Shown here piece after piece: positions 43,002 through 51,782 of a DNA stretch of 64,000 nucleotides (its first letter is position 1; each line of letters begins with the position of its first letter). The stretch comes from Halalkalicoccus sp. NIPERK01. GTDB lineage: Archaea > Halobacteriota > Halobacteria > Halobacteriales > Halalkalicoccaceae. The position numbers and the translations under genes were made by a program. The notes beneath the pieces were generated by a model. It did no database searches and was not told the DNA's origin. It saw only the letters and a program-made list of their open reading frames with translations. The DNA lies in NCBI RefSeq assembly GCF_030287405.1, contig NZ_JASVVV010000002.1:124001-188000 (forward strand), read 5' to 3'.

Positions 43002-43637
43002 TCACGTCCCCTCGACGAGCCGCTCCAACTGTGCGGGCGGCACCGCGCCGCGGGCGGCGTAGCCGTCGTAGACGAAGGTCGGGACGCCCGTCACGCCGCG
43101 CTCGCGCGCCGCCGAGAACTCCTCGGCGAGTCGCTCCCGGAGGCCCTCGTCCTCGCTCGCTCCGAGGACCCCCTCGGGATCGAGACCCACGCCCTCGACG
43201 ACGTCGGCGAGCACGTCCCGATCGCCGATGTCCCGCCCGTCCCGCCAGAGCGCGTCGTAGATCGCCTCGTCGAACTCGCGCCAGCGCTCGGGACGGGCCT
43301 CCTTGACGTATAGCGAGGCGGCCTGGGCGGGAAGCGAGTCGACCTCGCGGGCGATCTCCTGGGCCATCTCGACGCCGTACTCCTCCTGCAGACGCCGGAC
43401 GTTCTCCCTCGCCTGCTCGAAGTACTCCTCGTCCTTCCCGTCGTCTACCGAGTGATCGATCTCGCCGTCCGGCCCCCGTTTGTCGCTTCGCAGGTCGAAG
43501 GGGTGCCAGTCGAGTTCGATGGGGTCCTCCCGGGTCGCTTGGTACTGTGCGAGTGACTGGCGGCCGAGATAACAGAACGGGCAGACGTAGTCGGCGTAGA
43601 TCGTGAGTTGTTCGTCCTGGACCGCGGTTTCGCTCAT
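43002..43637 (-). CDS. DsbA-family oxidoreductase (FrnE-like)
   Basis: This 211-residue protein has a thioredoxin fold with an inserted helical domain. The active site is in YADYVCPFCYLGRQ (CPFC), ELDWHPFDLRSDKRG follows, and the cis-Pro strand is VTGVPTFVYDGY. This is the FrnE/polyketide-type DsbA group, which is cytoplasmic; no signal peptide is present. The substrate is unknown. A role in disulfide isomerisation or oxidative stress is typical for relatives. It lies near a thioredoxin-like gene of opposite strand. Confidence 0.9.
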   Translation of the reverse strand: MSETAVQDEQLTIYADYVCPFCYLGRQSLAQYQATREDPIELDWHPFDLRSDKRGPDGEIDHSVDDGKDEEYFEQARENVRRLQEEYGVEMAQEIAREVDSLPAQAASLYVKEARPERWREFDEAIYDALWRDGRDIGDRDVLADVVEGVGLDPEGVLGASEDEGLRERLAEEFSAARERGVTGVPTFVYDGYAARGAVPPAQLERLVEGT

Positions 43638-43703
43638 GGCACCCTTTCGGCGTCGAGCCGGTAAAGCGGGCGGGTCGCGGCGAGCGACGGATGGCGGCGG
43701 CGA

Positions 43704-44042
43704 TCAGAACAGCGAGAGGTGGCCCGTCACGCGATCCACCCGGTCGTCGGCGGCGGGCCCGACCGCGAGCGCCGTTACTGTACCTGATTCGAGTTGGGTG
43801 TGGCCGGCGTCGCGGATCACCGCGTGGGGGATCCCCTCGCGTTCGGCGCGATCCGCGAGTTCGAAGATCTCCGCCTCGCCCGAGGCCTTCAGCACCACCT
43901 TCTTCTGGCCGCTCCCCTTCCAGTCCTTTCGCGCCCCTGGGTCCGTGTCCTCGTAGGCCGACAGCGAGGCGTGGGCGACCTGCGCGGCGAGTTTTCCCTG
44001 GCCCATGCCGATGTCCGTGCGGGCGACGATCGCCTGTTTCAT
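43704..44042 (-). CDS. pth2: peptidyl-tRNA hydrolase, archaeal type Pth2
   Basis: This enzyme releases peptides from prematurely dissociated peptidyl-tRNA. The 112-residue protein has the Pth2 landmarks: [62 protein letters not shown]. The ATG at 44042 begins the first strand, so the start is secure. It is divergent from dcd. Confidence 0.95.
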   Translation of the reverse strand: MKQAIVARTDIGMGQGKLAAQVAHASLSAYEDTDPGARKDWKGSGQKKVVLKASGEAEIFELADRAEREGIPHAVIRDAGHTQLESGTVTALAVGPAADDRVDRVTGHLSLF

Positions 44043-44125
44043 ACCCCCAGTGGGTGGCGCGGGGGTTATAGCGGTGGCTACTCGCTATCGGGAAGGTTTA
44101 CACCGCCCCGCCCGATTCTTCGGGT

Positions 44126-44713
44126 ATGATCCTCTCGGACGCCGACATCCTCCGTCGACTGGAGGCGGGCGACCTCGTGATCGAACCCATAGACGATCCC
44201 GACCTCCAGATCCAGCCCGCGAGCGTCGACCTCCGTCTGGGACGCGAGTTTCTGGAGTTCCAGCGCGCGAACATCCCCTGTATCCATCCCGCCAGCGAGC
44301 GCGAGGTCTCCGAGTACGTCTCCGAGACCGTCATCGACGAGGGCGAGGAGTTCGTCCTCCATCCCGGCGACTTCGTGCTCGGCACGACGAAAGAGCGCGT
44401 CGAGATCCCGCCCGACCTGCTCGCGAACGTCGAGGGACGCTCGTCGCTGGGCCGGCTGGCGATCGTGGTCCACAGCACGGCCGGGCTGTGCGATCCGGGC
44501 TATCGCGGCCAGATCACCCTCGAACTCTCGAACCTCGGCAACGCGCCGGTGGCGCTCACGCCGGGGATGCGCATCAGCCAACTGGTCTTCACCGAGCTGA
44601 AGACTCCTGCCGAGCGGCCCTACGGGAGCGATCGGGGCTCGAAGTACCAGGACCAGCGCGGTCCCCAGGCGTCGAGAATCCAGGGTGACCACGAGTTCGG
44701 AGGCGACCAATGA
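44126..44713 (+). CDS. dcd: dCTP deaminase
   Basis: This enzyme deaminates dCTP to dUTP, a step toward dTTP; some archaeal forms also hydrolyse dUTP. The 195-residue protein has [56 protein letters not shown] (its central part) and the catalytic Glu in TLELSNLG. The ATG at 44126 is 25 bp behind an AT-rich patch. Its stop overlaps a 24-codon frame that in turn overlaps thiR, giving an ATGA-ATGA chain. It is probably co-transcribed with the thiamine regulator. Confidence 0.94.
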   Translation: MILSDADILRRLEAGDLVIEPIDDPDLQIQPASVDLRLGREFLEFQRANIPCIHPASEREVSEYVSETVIDEGEEFVLHPGDFVLGTTKERVEIPPDLLANVEGRSSLGRLAIVVHSTAGLCDPGYRGQITLELSNLGNAPVALTPGMRISQLVFTELKTPAERPYGSDRGSKYQDQRGPQASRIQGDHEFGGDQ

Positions 44714-44784
44714 GCGCGCCCGAGCGCCACGAGGGTGCGGGGGTCTCGCCGAGGGACTCGGAGCGGTTCGGGGGCGAGCGATGA
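44710..44784 (+). CDS. possible 24-aa coupling ORF between dcd and thiR
   Basis: An ATG overlapping the dcd stop (ATGA at 44710-44713) opens a 24-codon frame rich in E, R, G and S. It ends in a TGA overlapping the thiR ATG (ATGA at 44781-44784). Both junctions have the geometry used for translational coupling. The peptide has no recognised feature. It may serve only to carry ribosomes from dcd into thiR, or be chance in a compact operon. Confidence 0.35.
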   Translation: MSAPERHEGAGVSPRDSERFGGER

Positions 44785-45683
44785 AGTTCGTCGAGGAGGT
44801 CGTCGTCGAGGAGTTCCTCCCCACCTTCCGGTCGATGCTCGCGGAGGACCTCCGCGAGCGGGGGCTGACCCAGAGCGAGGTCGCCGAGGCGCTCGGGATC
44901 AGCCAGAGCGCCGTCTCGAAGTACGCCCACGGCGAGATCGCCCGCCGCGAGGTGTTTCTGGAGGACGACCGCGTGCGGTCGCTAGTCGACCGCATCGGCG
45001 AGGGACTCGCGACCGGCGACATGAGCCGGCTCCAGGCGCTCGTCGAGGCGGAGGTGGTGATCCGGCGACTCGAGACGCGCGGCGACCTCGTCGCGACCCT
45101 CCACGAGGGGGCGATGCCCGAACTCGCCGAGTACGACGGCGAGTTCCGCATCCACGACCCCGAGAGCGACCTGCGAACGACCGAGCGCGTCCTCTCGTCG
45201 GTCCGCCGGGGGCTGCGCACCCTCGAGAACACGAGCGGCTTCGCGGGGCTGATCCCCAACGTGGGGTCGAACCTCGTCGAGTGCGTTCCGGAGGCCGTGA
45301 CCATCGACGACGTCGCGGGGGTCCCGGGACGGATCTTCGACGTGAAGGGGCGAGCGACCATCCCCGGCGAGCCCGAGTTCGGGGTGAGCGAACACGTCGC
45401 GACCGTCCTGCTGACCGCGCGCGAACACGGCAGCGGGGCGAACGCGGCGCTGAACGTCCGCTACGACCCCTCGCTGGTCGCGCTGCTCTCGGAGTCGGGC
45501 CACACCGTCGTCGAGTTCGAGGGCGAGGGCGACCTCGAAGAGGCGATCGCCGCGGCGCTCGACTCGGAACCGGAGGCGACCGTCCTCGCCCAGACCGGCG
45601 GGTTCGGAATCGAGCCCGTGATCTACGTCCTCGGCGCGGACGCTGCCGAAGTCGTCGAGGCGATCGAACCGCTGCTGCGATGA
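44781..45683 (+). CDS. thiR: thiamine regulator ThiR (HTH plus ThiN domain)
   Basis: This 300-residue protein has an N-terminal lambda-repressor-like HTH (LTQSEVAEALGISQSAVSKYAHGE, residues about 29-52). A C-terminal ThiN domain with IPNVGSNLVECVP, DDVAGVPGRIFDVKG, ANAALNVRYDP and GFGIEPVIYVLG follows. ThiN joins phosphomethylpyrimidine and thiazole phosphates in some archaea. With an HTH it acts as the thiamine-responsive regulator ThiR. A thi4 gene 3.4 kb away is a natural target. I chose ATG 44781; the open frame upstream is the shadow of dcd. Confidence 0.9.
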   Translation: MKFVEEVVVEEFLPTFRSMLAEDLRERGLTQSEVAEALGISQSAVSKYAHGEIARREVFLEDDRVRSLVDRIGEGLATGDMSRLQALVEAEVVIRRLETRGDLVATLHEGAMPELAEYDGEFRIHDPESDLRTTERVLSSVRRGLRTLENTSGFAGLIPNVGSNLVECVPEAVTIDDVAGVPGRIFDVKGRATIPGEPEFGVSEHVATVLLTAREHGSGANAALNVRYDPSLVALLSESGHTVVEFEGEGDLEEAIAAALDSEPEATVLAQTGGFGIEPVIYVLGADAAEVVEAIEPLLR

Positions 45684-46330
45684 GCGCCGCCGCGTTCTAC
45701 ACCCGGTGGGCCGGCCTCTACGATCACGTCTCCCGAACTGTTCCGGGAATCGACGCGCTCCGGGCACGAACCGCTCGCGCGCTCGATCTCGACCTCGGGG
45801 ACGTGGTCGTGGAGATGGGCTGTGGAACCGGCGCGAACCTCGCCCATCTGCGGGAGGCGGTCGGCCCCGAGGGGACCGTCGTCGGCGTGGACTTCTCGAC
45901 GGGCGTCCTCCGACGCGCACGCGAGCACGTCGAACGGGAGGGCTGGGAGAACGTCCACCTCGTCCGGGGCGACGCGACCGGACCGCCCCTTCGAGGGGCA
46001 GACGCCGTCGTCGCCACGTTCGTCGTCGGGATGTTCGCCGAACCCGACCGGGCGGTCGACGGCTGGTGCGATCTCGTGGGCTCCGGGGGGACGGTTGCGC
46101 TGCTCAACGCCGCCCGCAGTCGCCGGGCGTACGGCCCGCTTCTCAACGGCCCGTTCAGGGCGTTCGTCTACGTCTCGACCCCCGGAAAGCGACGGCTCGA
46201 CGATCCGACGGCGCTGCTCGACCGGCGGGTCGAGGCCGCCCACGCGGCGGTCGAACGGCGCTGCGAGCGAACCGTCCACGACGAGGGCGCACTGGGGCTC
46301 GTGCGGTTGACGGCCGGCCGCGTCCTATAG
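45680..46330 (+). CDS. class I SAM-dependent methyltransferase
   Basis: This 216-residue methyltransferase of the UbiE/Methyltransf_11 type has FYTRWAGLYDHVSRTVPGI at the start, motif I VVEMGCGTGANLAHL, VGVDFSTGVLRRA and a DAVVATFVVGMFAEPDRAV segment. The N-terminal YDxxSR pattern resembles quinone or lipid C-methyltransferases, but the substrate cannot be read. Its ATG overlaps the thiR stop (ATGA). It ends 6 bp inside a convergent thioesterase gene. Confidence 0.84.
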   Translation: MSAAAFYTRWAGLYDHVSRTVPGIDALRARTARALDLDLGDVVVEMGCGTGANLAHLREAVGPEGTVVGVDFSTGVLRRAREHVEREGWENVHLVRGDATGPPLRGADAVVATFVVGMFAEPDRAVDGWCDLVGSGGTVALLNAARSRRAYGPLLNGPFRAFVYVSTPGKRRLDDPTALLDRRVEAAHAAVERRCERTVHDEGALGLVRLTAGRVL

Positions 46331-46720
46331 CCCCTCGAACGCCGCGATCCGCTCGCGGAAGCGCTCGGGGATCGGGTGGGGTTTCTCGGTCTCGGGGTCG
46401 AGAAAGACCTGTACCGATTTCGCCGTTGCTGCCCGCTCGCCGTCCGCGAGGACCTCGTAGGTCATGGGGAGGCTCGATCGACCCATCTCGGGGACGTCGA
46501 TCCCCACGGTCACGGACTGATCGAGCAGGATCGGCCGTTCGTAGGAGAGTTCGAGCGAGGCGAGCACGCTCGGGACGGCGTCCAGTCCCTCGTCGAGGAC
46601 CTCCGCGAAGTACTCGGTGCGAGCCTGTTCGACGTAGGTCGCGTACACCGCGTTGTTCACGTGGCCCATCGCGTCGATGTCCCGAAAGCGGACCTGGATA
46701 TCGGAGGAGAACTCGCCCAT
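46325..46720 (-). CDS. acyl-CoA thioesterase (4HBT hot-dog fold)
   Basis: This 131-residue hot-dog protein of the YbgC/FadM type shows VRFRDIDAMGHVNNAVYATYVEQARTEYF (its catalytic Asp and long helix), DQSVTVGIDVPEMGRSS and a closing EKPHPIPERFRERIAAFEG. Such enzymes hydrolyse acyl-CoA; in an archaeon with isoprenoid lipids the physiological acyl group is uncertain. I chose ATG 46720 (MGEFSS); the frame reaches a TTG at 46732. Confidence 0.9.
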   Translation of the reverse strand: MGEFSSDIQVRFRDIDAMGHVNNAVYATYVEQARTEYFAEVLDEGLDAVPSVLASLELSYERPILLDQSVTVGIDVPEMGRSSLPMTYEVLADGERAATAKSVQVFLDPETEKPHPIPERFRERIAAFEGL

Positions 46721-46775
46721 TGCGTAGTTCAAAACGGATGGGCGAGATAACTCCCGCGATCCGTTGGCCCTGCGC

Positions 46776-47546
46776 TCAGTCCGGCGCGTAAACCGCAGTG
46801 TGACGCTCGCAAAACTCGGGCCCTCGTAACTGCGCCTCGATCAGTTCGGGTTGGCGATGGGCGTTGTAGAGCCGACAGACCGAACGCTCGCAGAACGCCT
46901 CGCCCGTCTCGAGGTAGTGGTACGCGCTCAGGACGTAGCCCGCAAGCGCCTCGGTCGTCCGGGGGTCCTCGGCGACGAGGAACTCGCCCTCGACCTCGCT
47001 TTCGAGCACCTCGCGCGGCGGGGTGTCGCCGCCGAGCAAAGCGTGGCGCTGCTGTTCCTCGTAGTAGGCCTCGGGTTTGGCGGGCGCCTCGTACAGCCCC
47101 GGGACCGAGATCGGCGCGGGTTGACCCAGTACGTTCACCCGCTTGTGCCACCGTTTGTCGTGGTCGCCCCACGTGGCGAGCGCGCGGTCGAGAACGGGGA
47201 CGTGAAGATGCGAGAGCCCACGCTCCTCGGCGGGGAGCGCGTCGTTCAACGCCCGCTGGACCGCCAGGCCGTCGTAGAGCACGCCGCCCGCGCGCTCGGG
47301 GTTTTCGAGGGCGCGCTCCTCGTAGCGGACGATCCCGAGCATCGAGTTTCCCGTCTCCCGGTCGTAGGGATCGAGCACCCGCGCCTCGGCGAACCGCTCG
47401 GGGAGGGTCGGATTCGAGAAGACGTCGAGAAACCGGTCGCGGACCCCGACCTCGCAGTCGATCCGCCTGTCGAGCCACTCGGCAATCCCCTCGACGTCGC
47501 AGGCGGTCGTCGGCGCGCGATACAGCGTGAGGCTATCTACGGTCAT
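46776..47546 (-). CDS. conserved haloarchaeal protein, possible metallopeptidase-like family
   Basis: This 256-residue protein is of a type I know from many haloarchaea. Landmarks are RETGNSMLGIVRYEERALENPERAGGVLYDG, HVPVLDRALATWGDHDKRWHKRV and ISVPGLYEAPAKPEAYY. The C-terminus has a cysteine/histidine set (FCERSVCRLYNAHRQPELIEAQ, then FCERHT). The last part recalls the second zinc site of archaemetzincin-like proteins, but no HExxH helix is present. Peptidase activity is therefore only a suggestion. I chose ATG 47546. Confidence 0.72.
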   Translation of the reverse strand: MTVDSLTLYRAPTTACDVEGIAEWLDRRIDCEVGVRDRFLDVFSNPTLPERFAEARVLDPYDRETGNSMLGIVRYEERALENPERAGGVLYDGLAVQRALNDALPAEERGLSHLHVPVLDRALATWGDHDKRWHKRVNVLGQPAPISVPGLYEAPAKPEAYYEEQQRHALLGGDTPPREVLESEVEGEFLVAEDPRTTEALAGYVLSAYHYLETGEAFCERSVCRLYNAHRQPELIEAQLRGPEFCERHTAVYAPD

Positions 47547-47607
47547 ATCAGTAGGTAGTGGTACCACATCGTGAAACGGTTGCGGTCACGGAGGTTCGAC
47601 GGCCCGT

Positions 47608-48105
47608 TCAGCCCATCCGCCCGAGCGGCGGGAGCCACCGGGGGACGCGCTCGCAGTACCGCTCGTACGCCACACCGTGTTTCCGGGCCAAGTGAGGCTC
47701 CTCGTAGCCGATCACCCGGTTGTGAAAGCCGATCCAGCAGCCGGCGGCCCACCAGAGGACGGCGACCGAGCGATGGACGAGCGCCTGTCCGACGACGACC
47801 AGAAGCACCGCGAGATACATCGGGTTTCGCGTCTGAGCGTAGAGCCCGCTCGTGACGAGTTCGTTCGGTTCGTCCGTCGGCGACGGCGTCCCGCCGCCCG
47901 CCGCGAATCGGCCGGTCGTGTGCAGGTACAGGGCCGCTCCCGAGGCCAGCGACGTGGCCCCGAGGACGCGTGCAACCCCCGGTCGAATCGGGAGCCGCGG
48001 ACGGGGCTGTCGCCGGGCGAGCAACTGGGGAACGGCCACGGCGACCGTCCCGGGGACGACCAGCGTGAACAACGCCGTTTCGAGTGCGACCCGGATCGAA
48101 GCCAT
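47608..48105 (-). CDS. isoprenylcysteine-methyltransferase-like membrane protein
   Basis: This 165-residue protein with about four membrane segments ends in the ICMT/PEMT-type block. It shows LVTSGLYAQTRNPMYLAVLLVVVGQAL, then EEPHLARKHGVAYERYCERVPRWLP. These are SAM-dependent methyltransferases acting on membrane or hydrophobic substrates. The target is unknown. The ATG is at 48105. It lies downstream of thi4 on the same strand with an 80-bp gap. Confidence 0.82.
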   Translation of the reverse strand: MASIRVALETALFTLVVPGTVAVAVPQLLARRQPRPRLPIRPGVARVLGATSLASGAALYLHTTGRFAAGGGTPSPTDEPNELVTSGLYAQTRNPMYLAVLLVVVGQALVHRSVAVLWWAAGCWIGFHNRVIGYEEPHLARKHGVAYERYCERVPRWLPPLGRMG

Positions 48106-48185
48106 GACAGTCCGTTCGCATCGTCCCACCATATGTGATTCGACAGCACGGTACGTATCACCCGCCACCGAGGGCGATAGAACGC

Positions 48186-49121
48186 TCAGTCGTCGCCCGA
48201 CGCCGCGGCCTGCCGGTCGGTCAGTTCGACGGGGTCGGCGTCGACCTCGAGTTCGTCGAGGGCGGCCTGTGCGGCGCGCTTGCCCGAGAGCAGCATCGCG
48301 CCGAAGGTCGGCCCCATCCGCGGCAGGCCGTAGGTCGTCGCGGTCGCCATCCCCGTCACGATCAGACCCTCGTGCGCTACTCCAGTATGCTCGACGACCG
48401 CGTCCTCGCTTTTCCCGACCCACATCGAGTCGTGGCCCGGCGAGTCGTGGCCCGGCGCGCCATACGAATCGTCGCCGGTCTGGTCCATGCCCGTCGCGCT
48501 CGCCGCGGCGTCGCCGATGCCGGGCGCGTCGAGGACGCCTCGCTCGTGGAGCTTCTTGATCGCCATCGCGTCGTGGCCCGTCGCGTCGATCACCAGGTCG
48601 GCCTCCACGGCGATGGGGTCGACACAGGTGATCTCCCGGGGCAGGGCGTGGACCGGCGTCCAGTTCATGACGATCCCGCCCACACGATGATCCTCGCGGA
48701 TCACGATGTCGGTGAACTCCGTCATGTTCTGCATCTTCGCGCCCGCGTCGCAGGCGGCCTTGATCAGCCCCGAACACGCCTCGGGACCGTTCGCCACGAA
48801 GAGGCCGGCGGCGTCCTTCGCGGGCTTGTAATCCACGTCGAGGTCGTCGAGCACGTCCTGTGCGGGCTGGCGCACCGTGACCTTGTTCATCAGGAACCCG
48901 CCGAGCCAGAAGCCCCCACCGAGGTAGTTGTTCTTCTCGACGACCATCGTCTTCACGCCGCGTTCGGCGAGTTCCTTCGCGGCCATCAGCCCCGAGGGGC
49001 CGCCCCCGATGACGATGACGTCCGAATCGGAGAAGTCCATGAACTCCTCGGTCCACTCCTGACCGATCGCGCGCGTTACGTCCGCCTCGCCCACCTCGCT
49101 GAACCGCTCGTACTGGCTCAT
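48186..49121 (-). CDS. thi4: thiazole synthase Thi4 (ADP-thiazole forming)
   Basis: This enzyme makes the ADP-thiazole precursor of thiamine from NAD and glycine. The 311-residue protein has the FAD/NAD site [35 protein letters not shown] and VIDATGHDA. It closes with [22 protein letters not shown]. Cys166 in REITCVDP aligns with the yeast sulfur-donor cysteine (TQCCMDP), not with the His of sulfide-using methanogen enzymes. This suggests a single-turnover, cysteine-consuming mechanism. A short GHDSPGHDS repeat lies near residue 225. ThiR is encoded nearby. Confidence 0.93.
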   Translation of the reverse strand: MSQYERFSEVGEADVTRAIGQEWTEEFMDFSDSDVIVIGGGPSGLMAAKELAERGVKTMVVEKNNYLGGGFWLGGFLMNKVTVRQPAQDVLDDLDVDYKPAKDAAGLFVANGPEACSGLIKAACDAGAKMQNMTEFTDIVIREDHRVGGIVMNWTPVHALPREITCVDPIAVEADLVIDATGHDAMAIKKLHERGVLDAPGIGDAAASATGMDQTGDDSYGAPGHDSPGHDSMWVGKSEDAVVEHTGVAHEGLIVTGMATATTYGLPRMGPTFGAMLLSGKRAAQAALDELEVDADPVELTDRQAAASGDD

Positions 49122-49203
49122 ACCACTAGGTCGTATTACCGAGTAGTTGAAAGGCGTTGTGGTACCTCTCCGAACGGCTGAGACGAGCGTGCCTCGGGAC
49201 CCG

Positions 49204-49773
49204 CTACTCCACGCTTCGCAGCAGGCCGAGCAGTTCCTCGCGGTAGCCCGACGGATCGAGGGCGACCGGAAGCCCGTTCGTGGGGTAGGCCCCGCCCGCG
49301 ATCCGGAACTCGTTCGAACGAATCCAGGCGCCGAACCACGCCTCGACTCCGGCCGCGAGGTCGCCCGCTCGGAACCGGGCGGCGTACTTCGTGAGTCGAA
49401 CCCGATCGCCCGAGTCGGTCCGCATTCGCTGGGTTCGACCCCGATCGACGGCCTCGAACCCCCGTTTCTCGAGGTCGGCGACGAACGCCCGGCGGGACTC
49501 GGCGAGGACCATCGGGAACACGCCCGTCGGACCGATTCCTCCCAGCGACGGGTCGAACGTCAGTCTCGTCGCGAAGAAGAAGCGCCACGGCTGGTCGACC
49601 GCGCCGCCGGTCGCTTCCCGAACCGCCTCGCGTATCTCGGACTGCTCGTAGAGCGCGGTGTGGCCCTCGACGCGGACGGCCGAAAGCGAGAACACCGTCT
49701 CGCTCGTGCGCTCGTCGAGCGTCCAGGCGTCGAGGCGCTCCGAGGCCACCGTCGGGAAGGGGTCGCCGGCCAT
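49204..49773 (-). CDS. conserved haloarchaeal protein, unknown function
   Basis: This 189-residue acidic protein has no signal peptide or membrane segment. It has an [27 protein letters not shown] strand-rich start and an [26 protein letters not shown] helical middle. The ending [23 protein letters not shown] is distinctive. I do not recognise a characterised family. It is divergent from the FxLYD lipoprotein gene by 66 bp and follows thi4's promoter region. The ATG is at 49773. Confidence 0.72.
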   Translation of the reverse strand: MAGDPFPTVASERLDAWTLDERTSETVFSLSAVRVEGHTALYEQSEIREAVREATGGAVDQPWRFFFATRLTFDPSLGGIGPTGVFPMVLAESRRAFVADLEKRGFEAVDRGRTQRMRTDSGDRVRLTKYAARFRAGDLAAGVEAWFGAWIRSNEFRIAGGAYPTNGLPVALDPSGYREELLGLLRSVE

Positions 49774-49839
49774 AGTAGTCGTTCGGGTTCGACCCCATTA
49801 GTCGGTGTGTATATGCGTCCCGAAGCCGTAACCCGGCCA

Positions 49840-50271
49840 ATGCGCCGCCGGGAGCTACTCGTCTCGACGGGCGTCGCGTGTGCGCTCGCCGTCTGCGTCG
49901 GGGACGACGAACGGGTCCCCGACCGGCCCGAGGAGCCGAACGGTCCCGACGATTCGGAGGAACCCGACCGGCCCGAGGAGGGCGAGCGCGTCGAGATCGT
50001 CGAGAGCGTGCTGGTCCACCAGCACGTCGGCACCGACGAGGAGACCGTCTCGGTCAGGGGGGTCGTCGTCCCGCAGGAGGGCGTCGAGGTCAGCTACGTC
50101 GAGATCCGCGCGAGCTTCTACGACGCGGAGGGAGAACTGCTGGATACGACGATCGAGCAGGTCGAGATCGACGAGGGCGACCGCTGGAACTTCGAGGTCG
50201 TCTATCCGCAGGTGGGGGAACGCGCCACCGAGGTCGAGGACTACGAACTCGAGGTCGGCACCGAACTCTGA
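49840..50271 (+). CDS. FxLYD-domain exported protein
   Basis: The 143-residue protein begins MRRRELLVSTGVACALAVC, a signal-like segment with a possible lipid-anchored Cys. An acidic Pro/Glu-rich spacer (residues about 23-50) follows. Then comes an FxLYD beta-sandwich (VSVRGVVVPQEGVEVSYVEIRASFYDAEGELLDTT is split over its strands). It should sit on the cell surface. I chose ATG 49840 because a TATATG box at 49810-49815 would start transcription there; ATG 49813 lies inside the box. Its stop shares a base with the flippase ATG. Confidence 0.78.
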   Translation: MRRRELLVSTGVACALAVCVGDDERVPDRPEEPNGPDDSEEPDRPEEGERVEIVESVLVHQHVGTDEETVSVRGVVVPQEGVEVSYVEIRASFYDAEGELLDTTIEQVEIDEGDRWNFEVVYPQVGERATEVEDYELEVGTEL

Positions 50272-51782
50272 TGAGCGGGAACGACTCGACGGCGACGATG
50301 GCCCGCGAGGGCTCGATCACGTTCGTCGGCAACCTCATCAAGAAGGGGTTCGGCTTCCTCATCATCGCCGTCATCACCCGGCTGGTGAGTCCGTCGGTGT
50401 ACGGGCTGTTCATCCTCGCGACCTCGATCATCCTGTTCGTCCAGGCGTTCGCCACCCTCGGGCTCCCGAAGGCGATCGACTACTTCGTCCCCCAGTACCT
50501 CAGCGACGGCGAACACGACAAGGCCCGCGGGGTCATCCTCGTCGTGTTCGCGCTCGTGCTCGCCACCTCCGCGGTCGTCGCCGGGCTGATCGTCCTCGGG
50601 GCCGGAACGATCGCCGCCGCCTTCGACGAACCCGCTCTCGGGGTGGCGCTGCTCGTGTTGAGCGTCACCGTCCCGTTCCTCGCGGTCTACAACGCCCTGC
50701 TGGCGAGTTTCAGCGCGATCAAGCGCCTGAAGTTCCGCGTCTACATGCGCGACGTCATTCGCCCGACCGTCCGACTGATCGCCACCGCCGCGCTGTTGCT
50801 CGCGGGCTACGGCCTGCTCGGGGTGGTCGGTGGCTACCTGATCGGGCTGGTCGTCGCCATCGTCGCCGGCGTCTACTTCCTTCGGGAGAACGCCCCCCGG
50901 ATCGTCGGGGCAGAGACCACGCGTGTCCCGTCACGGCCCCTGCTGTGGTACTCGGTGCCGCTCGCGTTCGCCAGCATCATCTACATCTTCCTCGGCCAGA
51001 TCGACTACTTCGTCGTCGGCTACTTCTACGGCTCCGAGGAGGTGGGAATCTACCGCGTGGGCTACGCGCTCGCGGCGAACCTGATGATCTTCTCGAGTTC
51101 GCTCGGCCCGATCTTCAAGCCGCTGATCGCCGAGACCAAGGCCGATCGCGCGGCGGTCAGGACGCGCTACCGGACGGCCACCCGGTGGATCGCCGGGCTG
51201 ACCCTCCCGGTCGCGCTCGTGGTGGCCTTCGGCGCGAGCGCGTACCTCTCGGTCGTCTTCACCCCCCAGTACACGGTCGCGACCGCCGCGGTCGTGATCC
51301 TCGCCGTCGGGATCACGATCAGCGCCGCGTGTGGCGGCCCCGACGGCGGCCTGCTCCAGGGGCTTGGCTACTCGCGGCTCGTCTTCCTCAACACGGCGGT
51401 CCTGCTCGTCATCAACGTCGGCGTGAGCGTCCTGCTCGTCCCCCGTATCGGAATCACGGGCGCGGCGATCGGGACCGCGAGCGCGCTCACGGTGAACGGC
51501 CTGCTGGCCGTCGCCGAGGGCCACCGGTTTCACGACGTCCACCCGCTCACCCGGGATCTCGGGAAGATTCTCCTCGCCGCGGTTCCCGCGGCCATCGGCG
51601 CGAGCGCCGTCGTCCTCGCCGTGGACTCGCCGTACGTCGTCGCGTTCGCGCTGCCGGCGGTGGTCTTCACGCTCTACGTGGGGACACTCCACCTGACGAA
51701 CGCCTTCACCGCCGAGGACGGCGAGATCGCCGCCCAGATCAGTCCCGCGCTCCGTCGGGCGATCGCCCTGAGCCGTCGGTAG
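50271..51782 (+). CDS. oligosaccharide flippase family protein
   Basis: This 503-residue protein with 12-14 membrane helices is of the polysaccharide-transport (MOP) superfamily. The N-terminus GSITFVGNLIKKGFGFLIIAVITRLVSPS and the paired ARDVIRPTVRL-type helices are typical. Relatives flip lipid-linked glycans for S-layer glycosylation. The ATG at 50271 overlaps the upstream lipoprotein stop (TGATG). The last 44 bp overlap the convergent phosphopantothenate synthetase gene. No glycosyltransferase is adjacent. Confidence 0.88.
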   Translation: MSGNDSTATMAREGSITFVGNLIKKGFGFLIIAVITRLVSPSVYGLFILATSIILFVQAFATLGLPKAIDYFVPQYLSDGEHDKARGVILVVFALVLATSAVVAGLIVLGAGTIAAAFDEPALGVALLVLSVTVPFLAVYNALLASFSAIKRLKFRVYMRDVIRPTVRLIATAALLLAGYGLLGVVGGYLIGLVVAIVAGVYFLRENAPRIVGAETTRVPSRPLLWYSVPLAFASIIYIFLGQIDYFVVGYFYGSEEVGIYRVGYALAANLMIFSSSLGPIFKPLIAETKADRAAVRTRYRTATRWIAGLTLPVALVVAFGASAYLSVVFTPQYTVATAAVVILAVGITISAACGGPDGGLLQGLGYSRLVFLNTAVLLVINVGVSVLLVPRIGITGAAIGTASALTVNGLLAVAEGHRFHDVHPLTRDLGKILLAAVPAAIGASAVVLAVDSPYVVAFALPAVVFTLYVGTLHLTNAFTAEDGEIAAQISPALRRAIALSRR

